From positions 19,304,255 through 19,368,254 of the forward strand of contig JAAOOA010000127.1 in assembly GCA_012861695.1 (NCBI GenBank): a stretch of DNA of 64,000 bases, written 5' to 3'. This document shows, in pieces, positions 10,422 to 24,179 of this stretch. The notes below the pieces were generated by a model. That model worked only from the letters and a program-made list of their open reading frames with translations. It made no database searches and had not been told where the DNA came from. A program made the position numbers and the translations under genes. The first letter of the stretch is position 1. Each line of letters opens with the position of its first letter. The stretch is from Trematomus loennbergii (lineage: Eukaryota > Chordata > Actinopteri > Perciformes > Nototheniidae).

Positions 10422-13400
10422 TCAACAGCAGACTTTTTTAGTCATGTCTTGACTCAGTAAAACTGCATCTTCACATTTACGATCAAGCTGGGAGACCAAC
10501 ATCCTAAAATGAAAAAAATGATGGGATCATTGTGCAGCAGAAACCACAACATTTGAGAATAAAATGGGTTTGTAGTTCACACTGCTGATCCGGTTGCATT
10601 GCTCCATGTCTGGTCTATGATTAAAATTAGGAGATAAACTACACTCAGATTCCAGTTTATCAGGTACATCCCCTTTATATGTATTATAGAATACATTTGT
10701 TAAAAGTGTTAAAACAGTTAGTAATTAAAATGAATAATCAGCAACAAACATTTTTAATTCCAGTCTATCGATTGTGAGGATTTGCTACGCTTAAGTGTAC
10801 CAACAAAATGCAAACACAGCAGATACAAACATTTTGCAGGCTCTAGATGTGGATGTCAGACAGCAAAGAAACAAGATGCCATACCTAGCCAGATGAGTCA
10901 TCAGCTCCTCCATGTTACATCCACTTTTAGCACTGCACTCGTAAAACAGAGCTTGGTGCTGCTGTATAATCCAGGAAGAAAAAAAACAAATGACAGACTT
11001 ATTTCCAAGATAATGTTCAGGGATTAGCGGTGTCATTGTGAGTAAATCACCGCACAAAGTTGTTTGAATATTCAAATGTGCCTAACCTCTGCTAGTCCCT
11101 GCCCCTCGGATGTCGTCACTCTTCTGCTGTGTGTGTCTGCCAGGTCCAGCTTGTTCCCCAGCAGCATCAGTACCGCACCTTCACACATCTTCTCCTGGGA
11201 CAGACATACAACACACTTTAACAACACAACATTGTTGAGGGAAAGATATCACAAAATCTACACAAATATCAAACTAAAATGGACGCTCAGATTTATCCCT
11301 CAGATGGCGCATGTTGACATAGAAATGTTTGTATTGTCAATCACAAGCATGTGTATGCAAATGTATCCTAAACTGTTTTGCATGTTTTTCACCACCTGCT
11401 TACCTTCACAGAGTCCATCCACCCTCTCACAGCGGTGAAGGAGGAGGGTTGAGTCACGTCATACATGGCAAGGATACCGTCAGCTTTACGGTAGTACTGC
11501 TCAGTGATGCTGCTAAACCTGAACACACATAAGGAATAAGAAAAGAAAACACACCCATAAATAGCTCAATATTAGGAGGCAATGAAAAACTAAACCTCAA
11601 ATGGCATGTAAAATCAAAGTCAAAGTCAACTTTATTGTCAATCTTTCAGTTTGTGTGTACAGACAATACAATCATGCCACAAAAAAGCACAAGACGGGTA
11701 ATCGCAGGAATCTGACCTCTCCTGTCCTGCAGTGTCCCACAGCTGCAGGGTGACGGTGGTGGAGCCCAGAGACAGGGTCTTCATCTGGAAATCTATACCT
11801 GGAAGCAACAAAGACTTAGGGTGTCATATGTTTGACATATATTTACTCAGGAGCACATTAGCCATTGTGAAAGAGTGAAAATAAAAGAAAAGCTTACCTA
11901 CAGTAGCGCTCATTTGACTATAGAAGTGTCCTGTGCAGTAGTGCTGGATGAGGGAGCTTTTACCCACCCCTGAGTTACCAAGGAATACCACCTTGAACAC
12001 TCGCTGAGGACTGACAATTGTGCTCTAAAATTCAGGTAAAAGGACCACACTTATCATTTTTTTCTTTGCATTTAAGAGAATACATATTTGTTTATATAGC
12101 GCAATATTACAAATGACACATTTGACTCTTTACACAGCATGAGATACCTTTTGTCTTTAGACCCTCGCAGCAGACAAGAAAAAACTCCCAAAGAAACCCC
12201 ACAATTAACTGGGAAAAAGTGGAAGAAACCTCAGCGAGAGCAATCGAAGGAGAGAAGGATCCCTCTCCCAGGACGGACAGCCATGCAATAGATGTCGTGT
12301 ATAGATTAAAAAACATATATATTTAATGTAAACTCCATCATAGCTGTGCAGATTATAACAAGCCTCTGAGTAGCATGTTTATCAATAAAGAGCTTTAAAT
12401 GTGTTATAAAATTGATGCATTTGGGATTCATGTTATTATCAATATGTTCCCTACCTGAGTTTGCACCTGCTCAACATTTTCACACCTGACTCTACATGAC
12501 GGTTGGTGTCTCTTGGATGAATTTGTCACTTCTGTCTCTTTTTCCTGCTCCAGCTCATCGGATGAGCTCAGCTGTCTTTAGAATCAATGAATACACATAA
12601 CATTAGTTGCTGCCTAGCATTAATGCAAATATGATAAATGTGATGTCGGCGCGGTTGGTCATACAAACCTTTTCAATGGCTTGTCTTGCAGTAAGTAGTT
12701 ACCTATGACTGACCCTTGCTTCCGCAAAGGCTTTGTGACATTTGGATTCTAAAGGATTTTCGTGAAAAGTAAGGCAGAAGAAATGAGAAGCATTAAGGTT
12801 TGTGTAATTTGTAAGATTTGTTTCAATGGTTATGTACACTGTATTCTCTGAAGACATACTTATTGTTTCACAAAGGCAGATGTTTAAAAAGCAAGAAGTT
12901 TATTCTACTGCATAGAAGTTTAACATCATCATCATCATTTATCACCAATACACATGTTTGATTACAAACTATTTGACAAGACAAATATACAAGAGCAGGC
13001 GTTTGTTGTGTAATGGAAATTATATATTTTTTAATTAATATTTTGTAGTATCTGTAAATGATCTCGCTATTATCCATCCCTATCCTTTAGAGTTGGACAT
13101 AGCTAGTTAGCTTAGGCTATAAATGGCATTGGTTTACATTACAACCTGTCTATACACAGACAAACTATACATAAATCATTTGTTCAGAAACTTTGATCAA
13201 GATACATTCTTGGAAGAATTTGTAAAAAAAGAAAAACGGTTACAGGTTTGGCAAAACTGTCATATGTAAAAATGTGGATTGGATAAAGGGAACCTGCGTA
13301 TAATTATCAGTCCTTCAATATAATAAGGATTGGTAGTTAGTTAAATACTGACCCATTTTTGTTCACCTTCAATATTAAACATACAAATGCTTTTTTTTTC

Positions 13401-16400
13401 AAATTGGCACAGATAGAATAAATGTCTTTTCAACAAAACCCTTCACTCCATTGACTACCTTTACAAGAAAGAGAAAAAGTGCTGACATCCCAAAACCCCA
13501 AACAGGGTCACTGAACAAACCTTCAATGAATAACCACCAATAAAAGCTGCCCATATAAATAATCATTGTCCAGAGGATGAAATAAAGCATGAAGCCGTTC
13601 ATAGACTTAGCTTATGTTGGATAAATCTGCTGTGTCCACGGGGTACAAAGGTCTTCTCTGAGGTAATAAGTGAGAGGCAGAGGAGGAAGGACAGAGCGTC
13701 TGTGACTAACCCTCTTCTGAGACTGCTGGGCGTCTTTCTCATCTCGCAGCCTTTTGTTCATGTCCCTGACACAGAGAGAGAAAATCAATTAAAACAAACA
13801 TCATGCCTTTTACTGTTTAAAGGTGGGTTAGTAAAAAAAAAAAAGGAGAGTTAACACACCGGAACTGCATAAGTTCCTTACAGACTTTTTTCATTTACAC
13901 ATTTTGTGGAGAAATGTATTTTACTTCACAACATATGAACTTGATTAAAACAGCAACAGCAGTTATTAAGACCTACCTCAGCAGCTCCAGCTGTTTAAAA
14001 AGACTATCCTTCTCTTTCTGCATGTTCCTCGACACCTTCATCACGTTTCTACATTGGAGCAAATCAAAAAATTGATGAAAATTCATCTATATTCTTCTTA
14101 TTGTCGACAAATCCCAGGAAAAGACCAAAACTAACAATAAATTTTCCTTTTTAGTACTGCCTATTCTGCCAAAACCTGATATACTTGAACTCCTTCATTA
14201 CGATGAACAAGGTCACTGTAGTTTAATCCATGTTGATTCTACAAACACCGTCTTACTGCTACTACTCACCAGAAAATACCAAATGTGTGTTAATATACAA
14301 CATAACATAGTCCCCAACTAAAACAATTCTTTCTAAAGACCAAAAAACAACAAAAAAGAAGAAACTAGTTTATTAGAAAAAAACAGTTTTTGTTTTATTT
14401 ATGACATGCCGTTATCCCTCACCTCTGCTTGGACACTTGTTCCTGTGCAGTGCTGAGCTGCATCACGTTGAGCTGACCCAGGGCCAGCTGCAGCTGCTCC
14501 CGGCTGCTCTCCACCTGCTCCTGCAGCTGCACGTTGAGGCTCCGCAGCTGCTGGTTCTGCTCCTTGATGTTTACCTGTTCACAGCTCAGCTGCCGGATTC
14601 TGGTCTCCAGCTTAGGATAAAGACAGGTCCGGATGATTTACTCATAAAACTGAAACTCTTTAGGAAAACTTGAGTACTGTTTGTACACTTACCTCTTTCT
14701 GTTTAGTCAGTGTATTCTCCAACTCCTGCTCCCGCATATTCAGCTCCTCCTTAAGTTCTTGTCCTCTCTGCTTCTTTCCAATACTGTCCTTTAATTCACA
14801 AGAAATTCATTTAATGCTATTATCGTGAACACAAAGGTAAATGGCACAAAGGGTGGACTATATAGCACAAGTATGTACCTGAGCCAGGTGTTTCTCTCTC
14901 TCCTCCCTGATTTGGTTTTCCATTTCTTCATTTATGGACCGAACAACCTGGTCATGTTCGATCTCACGTCTAAAACAGAAACAGTTGATTGATTTTTACT
15001 CACAGTTGAATGGGGCATGATGAGTTGTTTGTGAGGACATTGGGAGGAAGTGTGTACCTGCGTAGAGCTTGTTCCAGGCTGTCTCTCTCTCTGATGGAGT
15101 CCTGCAGATGGGACACTGCGTGGATCAGGACGCCCTCCAGGATGCTCAGCAGCTCCGGTCTGTCTCTCTGGAGTTCACACCACACAAAGGAGAGCTCCTG
15201 CTGACTGACACACAACACACAACTGTTAGAGCGGCTGAGGACCTTAGCAGCACAACACCAATCACTAACAGTATAACAGGTGCAGGGTCTTAATCGTAAT
15301 GTTCAGTTTTGGAATGAACTCTGTGATTACTTTGAAGGATATAGTTGGATTTGTTTTGCATTATTCAGGAAGGTGTTTCTACTATTTCGCCACCACACTC
15401 TTGACAATGAAGGTAGGCTAAATAACAGAAACAACTCTGAATTAAACTGCATTAAAGCCTGGTTTACCTGATAAACTGAGTGTAAATGGTGCTCTTCTGT
15501 TGCTAGTTTTCAAGTCATGAGTAATACAAGTGTTAAGTCTAAAATAAAATAAACAGATATCACTTTATGACATTGATCTTACTCTTTAAAGACTTTGTCA
15601 GCGCCCAACTCTCAGTATGTTAACCAGTCTGAGTGCAGAGGGGTCCTGGGACCAGTCCACCTGCTCTGTATCTGCTTCTGTTTCGACTTGACTCAGCTCA
15701 GTCGTATCATCAAGCCCCACAAACTCACCTGCAGCAGACAGAGAAAGGCAAAGAGGATTTGTGAAAAAACAGTGGCTTTTCCCTCAAAGTCATGGAGAAC
15801 TAAGTTCTCAAATCTCTCCACATTTAACAATGGGACGAAACTAGAACAATATTTATATATATATTTTCAAGACAAATGGATTAATTGAAACTAGATTTCA
15901 TATATTAAATATATTCAGTGTAATATGAATTATAAAATTGAGAAATACAGTAAATCTCCATATTTGAGAGGCAGATAAAATATTTTTGTATAAAAAATTA
16001 ATTGAGGATGAATCGATTGAAGTGACTATTTTTCTGTCGAGTGACTAAGCTAAACAAATCGACTTTTCGTTGCAGCTCTACTCACCAAATCCTGTTTTAA
16101 ACTCAACAGGAGTGAGGAATCCATTGCTCTCTCTGTCCAGACTCTCAAAAACGGTCTCCAGCTGCTCAGGGGACAGAGGCAACTCCCCTTGTAGCCTCTG
16201 GATAGAAAAAACAAAGTTCAAGATTCTACAATTAACTTAAATGTTGTTATTCTACCACATCGGATGCTCACCTGCATATCCCGCTTCGTGATGAACCCCT
16301 TCCCCTCCTTGTCACACAGCACAAACAGCTCCTTGGCCTTGCCCATGGTCTCTGCCAGGGGGCTTAACGGCGATGCTTCTCTGGCCCGGGGTGAGGTCAG

Positions 16401-16529
16401 CGGACTGCGTGCCCCCCGGCCCAGCCTGGGGCTCCCAGACGGGAGGCCCCGGGGTCGGGGGCTCAGAAGTACTGCCTCCCCACTGCCCTGACCCACCAGC
16501 ACTTCACCATCATTCAGCCATTTAGACAT
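10422..16529 (-). CDS. cracr2b: CRACR2B/EFCAB4-type protein: EF-hands, coiled coil, Rab GTPase
   Basis: Seventeen coding exons: 16529-16272, 16197-16086, 15728-15583, 15204-15058, 14969-14879, 14788-14693, 14610-14423, 14048-13977, 13765-13711, 12748-12669, 12575-12455, 12024-11898, 11798-11717, 11518-11404, 11194-11087, 10961-10885, 10503-10422. They encode about 652 residues. A Ser/Pro-rich N-terminus precedes EF-hand 1 ([12 protein letters not shown], about 73-84; last position D not E) and canonical EF-hand 2 ([12 protein letters not shown], about 107-118). A coiled coil covers about 170-410. The Rab domain has the P-loop GNSGVGKSS (from about 472), WDTAGQE, NKLD and SAK, and the protein ends KKVCC, a prenylation signal. 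Human CRACR2A-long has this layout and links calcium to vesicle traffic; human CRACR2B is short. Adjacency to CD151 favours CRACR2B. One lesion: the exon 15728-15583 is 2 nt short of in-frame, giving an early stop unless corrected. A 5' UTR exon ends at 16640. Confidence 0.88.
11613..11680. repeat. Possible degenerate dispersed repeat
   Basis: The block CAAAGTCAACTTTATTGTCA resembles a recurrent fish repeat end. It lies in an intron of the CRACR2B-type gene. Confidence 0.35.
12089..12308. repeat. Teleost dispersed repeat (intron insertion)
   Basis: An approximately 220-nt stretch with AGGATCCCTCTCCCAGGACG-type content, plus upstream CTCGCAGCAGACAAGAAAAA and AGAAACCTCAGCGAGAG, matches a family I recognise as frequent in fish genomes. 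It lies between the first Rab-domain exon (12024-11898) and the exon 12575-12455. It has no reading frame. Confidence 0.55.
15985..16080. repeat. Remnant of the ATCGATTA-type fish repeat
   Basis: The sequence carries AATCGATTGA, CTGTCGAGTGACTAAG and the terminal GTTGCAGCTCTA typical of a very common teleost element. It ends only 5 nt before the splice donor side of the exon at 16086-16197. Confidence 0.5.
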
Positions 16530-16640
16530 TCTGCACTGAGGCCGACAGGTATAGGCTGGGAGTTGGAGAGTTGTATTGTTGACTTTTAGTGTGTCATTTG
16601 GGGAACTCTTCTGTTTGCCTTGGAGTCATGAGAAGTAGAC

Positions 16641-19600
16641 CTGTAATGTGAAGCATGACAAACAATCAATAAAACATAAATGTGTCATCATAAATAGTGA
16701 AGAAATACTAACCATTATCTGGTGAAATGGGAGGATAGGATACTTGTATTTGTCATATGGAATTATAAACGTTGGTCTAACAAGAGGAATATATTTAAAG
16801 CCCTAATGAGATTAATTAAATCTATGTATTTATGAACATTAACAGTTTGAGGCATAATCAGAGACCTTCACTTATTAACCAGAGTGAATAAAAAGACACT
16901 TTGGATCTTCTCTCTCTGTGTTGCAAGATATTGTGAGAAGCTGGCCTAAAGGTCCTCCCTTGTCAAACATGAGGTGCAAAACAAACACTGTGACTGGACA
17001 CATATTCTACAGCTGCTGTGATCAGGTGTCGGGCATGTCCAAACTCTACAGTAGACACTTTTACAACTGTTTGAGGGACATGAAGGAAAGTTACTTTACA
17101 TTTCTATACACATTGTTCATATTCTAGGCCAGGTCAAACATAAATCCCTAGCTTTACACAGCATAAGCAGTTGCCCCCACTGTTAATGAAGAGGAGGCAC
17201 ATTTAAAAACATGTGATGATGATGCCACTTCTAAAGCTTGCCCTATACCAGGATGTGTGATGGTAAAACAACAGGATGGTATCATGTGAGGAGAGTTTCT
17301 GTGTACTCGAAGGAGAGGGCAGATTTCCTGGGGAGAGCAGATTGCCTGGGGAGAGCAGATGCAAATAAAACATTTGCAGTTTGTTTGCATTGTCTGAAAT
17401 ACCACAATTGTATACAGATTTCACTCTTGAGAACTGCACTGAAAATGTGCCTCAGTATCTCCACAAACACTCAAAAAACAGTATTTGATGATGGATACAA
17501 GATTGCATGTAATCTGTCTTCCGTTTGGATGACATTGCTATTACACAGGAAGAGCACATCAGCATAAATCATACATGGTTATTGTAAATTGAATTCAAAA
17601 CAATTAGTGTTAAGTTAATGTTGATTTGTCAGTGCCTCTCCTTCCAGTATATCTAGTTATCTTTGCTATCTAAAATCATAAAACCAATATCTAAGAATAT
17701 GCACTGGCTACTCCTAAAGCATTTTGCTGATGATCTATGCAGATCGAAACTTCTTTATAACATAAAGATATGCTAGGATCCCAGATAAGGCACTTGTGCA
17801 AACATTATGCTGTGGATTTTGTATGTCAGTAAACCAACAGCCACGCCAAAGGTCAGATAAACTTACAAACTTAACACACACTATTTCGCAAAGTCGGTAA
17901 GTGAAGCGCCGTGTAGCAAATTACCACTTCTCAGGGAAAGTGAATTTACAAAGTGTACAACGTGTCGTAGGCTACAAAACTGTCAGTCAAAGGTCTAACA
18001 CTTTCTGTGATAAATGTCAACACAAGACGACACTCGGTCTAACTTTATAAAACATATGTTTAAAAACACTGACAGCTCTGATAATACAACATCAAGTTGA
18101 TATTCAGTAGCCAATATTTGCTAAATGCAGAATAGCGACTGTACCAACAAGTTTGAGAGAAAATGAGCTTGGCAACTTACAGTAAAATAAATCGCTTACA
18201 TGCGCATTGTAGCTAGCTAAGGTAACTAAACCCAAGATAGTGAAGTAATGCACATTTATTATTAAAGAAGAAAGGAACCCCACACAACAGTTAGTCGGTT
18301 GTTAATCCACCAAGGCGGGAAGAGTGACCATAAGCGTATTCATATTTCTAAATAACATTGACTGTGTTTATATAAATTCAGAGAAGTTGTAGAAACTTGG
18401 TGGCTACTCACCTGTAGTGTACTGGACGCAGGTGGCCACTACCTTTGATCAGCACAGTGCTGCAGTCACTTTACGTACTGACGTTAGCCGCTGGGTGGCA
18501 GTGAGCAATGTGTTTGATGAGAGTTTACCGTAGTGTGTGGAGTAGCACGAACAATGAATACCCACACTTTCCTTGCCGAACATGTTTATTCATTGTTTTC
18601 TCTTTCACACAGCAGCTTCGTTTGAAAGCATTTAGGAAAAACAAGCAATTTAAAGCAACTAAAATGATACGGTGATCTCTATTATTGCTTTTAACTAAAT
18701 GTTCTTGAACCTATCTCTTTGTTATTACGGTAAGTAGGAGCGTTACCATGGAAGTTACGGAAATACATTCGTTGCCGCTGAAAAGCAGCAGTGGAGGCTC
18801 AGAGTGGGTAGCATTGTTTGCAAAAAAGTAGAATATGAGCGTTGTAATGTTTCTTTTTGGCTCGATATGACTTCCTTTATTCTTCATACTTTGTTCTGGT
18901 AAGTGGGCGTCATTTTGTACATGTGAAGCTGTGATACAACAGTAGGAAGAACCAGTGTTATGATGGTAACGAAGCAAAACGTTTCTGGAGGGAGTTCCTC
19001 GAAGTTAAAAACCGAGGTGTGCTATAAAATACAGTGATTTGTTTAGGTTGTAAAACAGTTAAATAACTATATCATGCGTCTCCAGGATTATCTGCAGCTG
19101 GTACTATAAATAACCTTTCCTTAGGCTACCGTCGTGGGTAGAGTAGATGAAGAGAAAGGGATCTGTGTCAACAACTAAACAAGAGTGGTGTTCACGTAGG
19201 TAAAATTAATCTGTAATCCTATGGTTGGCATCTCCATGTTTGTTTGTGTAAGAGTATGTGTGTGTTTACGGTGCACGGTTAGGTTTACTGCTAAATTAGC
19301 TGTCTGCACGGCACTGGAGATGGCCAAGGCAAAGATATAAACAATCACAATGCTTCTTTTCTCATACCATACAACGACCTATCTTTTGTCTCATCGCTTC
19401 AATGTTCTCTCCTTCAGGAAATGCAGCAGACGAGGACACTTTCCACATCAAGGATGTCAACATGCAGCATATGAAAATATCTCAAATATCTAATCTGGTA
19501 TCGTGGACTGCATTCAATCATCACCAAGACACTTTTCCCTGAGGACTACAAACAACATGTTTATGAACAGAGGGACTAACTGGAGTGGGGATAACCTAAA

Positions 19601-19842
19601 ACAATAGAACATATTAGTAATAAGTATTTTGACTATGTGAATGGAGAAGTCATGTGAGTACTTTCTGCCTACTGTAGTCTACACCTCTGCAGTTTCTCTG
19701 TACTGAAGTATGTAGAGGGTGAATCTGAAAAGACTTGTGTCACCATCAAGTACCTAAGTTTTGCAAGTCTAAAGAAAACAGCCAGAAGCGAGGAGGTGAA
19801 CAGACTGTGAGGCTTGGTGCTTTGCAAGATCCGTCCCTGAAG
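16641..19842. other. CRACR2B first intron, divergent promoter region and TMEM138 5' UTR
   Basis: A minus-strand donor near 18413 (CACTACAG then GTGAGT) suggests the noncoding first exon of the CRACR2B-type gene at about 18413-18480, spliced to the acceptor at 16641-16643. To its right, TMEM138 runs on the + strand, so about 18480-19000 probably holds divergent promoters. Two acceptor- or donor-like sites (near 19010 and 19417) may bound TMEM138 leader exons. I see no conserved reading frame in 16641-18400. Confidence 0.5.
17319..17360. repeat. 18-bp tandem repeat, about 2.3 copies
   Basis: GCAGATTTCCTGGGGAGA at 17319-17336 is followed by a copy with one substitution at 17337-17354 and a partial third copy. 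It is located in the first intron of the CRACR2B-type gene. Confidence 0.85.
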
Positions 19843-21267
19843 ATGCTGCAGACTGGTAACTTCTCACTGGTGCTGCTAATCCAGCTGACACTGTTGGCCT
19901 ATGACCTCTTCGTCAACTCCTTCAGTGAACTCCTGAGAGGAGCACCGGTCATCCAACTAGTGCTTTTCATGTAAGTCACTGAACTGTATGTTAAAATGAT
20001 TTTGTATCTGTCATTAAGTCACAAACATGCTCCAGCTAATTGATTTCATTTTTAATACCGATTTGTTTAAATCATTGATTAAGTATTTTATAAGTCTAGC
20101 ATTTTAAATTTGACTTTTTTCATAAAATTGGTTGTAGTTTTCATTTGGGGTATATGGACTATAACACAATATGTTTAAGGCTGAAAATATAATACATTTA
20201 AGATTAATTGATTAATCACACAAAGTGAATACATTAGCAGTTAACCAAGGATTTATACTATTGAGATGCTCACACGCTATTTTGCTTTACTTATAGAAAG
20301 TCTTGTCACTCTTTGTGGTTTATCATCATTGAGGTTGTAAAAATAAATGACTTTCCTCTTCTACTCTTTTAGTAACCAACCATTACTGTTTCATAACAAT
20401 ATCCTGTATAGTGAAGCTTTGTCAAATATATTGTTGTGTGTTAAAACCCACATAACTGTATTTTGTTCACACATGACTCATTCCATCAGAAACCAGAAAT
20501 ACAAATTAACCATTAACATCTGTGTCTACAGCATGCAGGACATCGCCATCTTGTTCAACGTGATCATCATTCTGCTGATGCTGTTCAACACCTACGTGTT
20601 CCAGGTGGGCCTGGTGTCCCTGCTGCTGGAGAGGTTCAGGGCGCTGCTGATAATCTCTGCTCTTTACCTGACGCTCAGCATCTGCTTCCACTGCTGGGTG
20701 CTGGTAAGCTTTGTTACACCAACACAGAACCTGCATTTCAACTAACTCAAGTAAACACTAAATCATGAGAACATTTTGAAGTAAGCAATGTCATATCACA
20801 ACTTAGATTTTTTTCATTAGTCTTAGCTTTTATAATTGTAATTTATTTTGGTTTTGATTATTTTTTCTGTGTCTCTGTATGCACCACTTATACCAAATGT
20901 GAATTCCTCATATGTGTAAATCCACTTGGTAATAAAACAGATTAACGGTGGACACTTTTGAAACTAAGTATTTTTTTTTTTTTAGAACCTCCGATGGTTT
21001 CAGTCAAACCGATTTATTTGGACTGATGGTCTTCAGGCTCTTTTTGTGTTCCAGAGAACAGGTAAGGGATGGCTTAATTTACAGGATAATTTCCCTTTGC
21101 AACTAATTTTCTTTTTGTATTAGTTGAGTAAATGTTAATTTTTTCTGTCAACAGCGGCAGTGTTGTATTACTACTTCTACAAACGCACAGCAGAGTGTAT
21201 GGGTGACCCGAGGCTGTATGAAGACTCTCTGTGGCTGCGTAACATCTTCGCCAGAGCTCGTCAGTGA
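19843..21267 (+). CDS. tmem138: TMEM138, ciliary four-pass membrane protein (complete)
   Basis: Four coding exons join in phase: 19843-19970, 20532-20703, 20986-21061 and 21155-21267. They total 489 nt, 162 residues, the same length as human TMEM138. The start [20 protein letters not shown], the middle blocks [20 protein letters not shown] and [13 protein letters not shown], and [12 protein letters not shown] are diagnostic. Four hydrophobic segments are visible. The protein localises to cilia, and human mutations cause Joubert-type ciliopathy. An in-frame ATG at 19735 would add 36 polar residues unlike the family, so the internal start is chosen. In mammals TMEM138 sits next to TMEM216; here the neighbour is TMEM258, as expected for a fish. 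A poly(A) signal lies at 22119. Confidence 0.96.
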
Positions 21268-22118
21268 AGAAGAGACAGTTTTGAGAAAGACTTTATGGAA
21301 AATCTTTTTGTATTATTTGTACATCTATGAATCACCCTATGTTAACTTGGAAAACCTTGTTTAACTTGCATATCTGAAAGTTGAACGGATACAATTATTG
21401 GTTAACTGAAGTAAATGGGCCCGTGTTTAACAACATCTGTTGACAAACTTACATGTTTGCTATTTTGTGATACTTGTCCATCTGTAAGACTGTTTTTTCA
21501 GAAGTTGGTTAAAGCAGCTCCCATTTATTTTCCCTTAGAGGCCTCAGAAAACAGTTTTCTGCAAGAATTTAAGGTCATCATATTGGGGATGAGGTATTCC
21601 TTTAAAAGGATCTGGGATGGAAGGCCCTTCTGACATTATAACACATCATTATTTGCTATTCAGAATTGTTGACTATTTTCACAGCAAATTCTCAAGCGGT
21701 TTGTTTATTGGTGCTTCAACACCAAGTGAGGAGTTGGTTAAACAGCTTACAGTGGCAGGTAAGCCAACCGTAGTGGTATTGTATTAACCAGGATTGTGTC
21801 TGGTAATCTGTGGCCTTTGTAAATCAATTAGAGTGGCAGACAGCATGAGAAGCATTGAAAGAACATTAGTAAGATTTCAGTGTTTGCAAATGGCAAGCTT
21901 GTTTTGATTTGTAGTAATTCATCCATAAAACATGTAGTTATAGTTTTTTTGAAAATGTATGTTATTCCCTCCTCAAAGGAAGAACATTGTTGGTTTGTTT
22001 GGCCTTATGTAAGGTTATTATGTGCTGTTTACATGGTTAATGTCATTTTAATAAGCCAATGTTCAAGTGAACTCTCTTCTCTGGGTGGGAATCTTTGAAC
22101 AGTGTTCCCGCTGTTTTT

Positions 22119-22124
22119 AATAAA
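22119..22124 (+). terminator. Probable polyadenylation signal of TMEM138
   Basis: AATAAA about 850 nt downstream of the stop codon. The 3' UTR (21268 to about 22140) shows no other feature. Confidence 0.6.
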
Positions 22125-22704
22125 TAATCCTTCTCTAATCCTGGTGTAATCCTTTCTTCACTCGAGTCAGTATTGACCTGTAGACAAGGTGAAGACTGCC
22201 CTATATTTAACACAAAGATTAATCAGGGCTTGAGGGTTTTAGGCACCATAGTGAAACACACCATAAATAGTCTTTAGGGTGTCAAAATAACATTCTAATA
22301 GCTAGAAAACAACAGTTCCATTGAACTTCGGGTCGCATCTAAATAAAAATTGATAGACAGTTTTTATACAATTGTTAAAATCTATGTGATCCATGGATTT
22401 GAGCTATTCATGCTGATATCAGGCTGAACAAAGAAGGACACCAAAAGTTGTACAAATCCCCTTTACTCATGACAAGAAAACCAGAGTCCATATGATCCTA
22501 TTATGTTGTCAGTGCACTCCAATTAAATCCAGATTGTGTGATGAGTGATGTCCTTCGTTCCAATGGAATGTGTCATGTTCTTTCAAATCGGTCACACAAA
22601 ACTGGAGGAAACGAGAGGAAACAAAGTTAACTTTCACAAATCTGTTTCAGTTATTAATAACAATAAAATAACTACAAGAGTTTAATAAGATGTTGAATGT
22701 ACCT

Positions 22705-24179
<1,475 letters not shown>

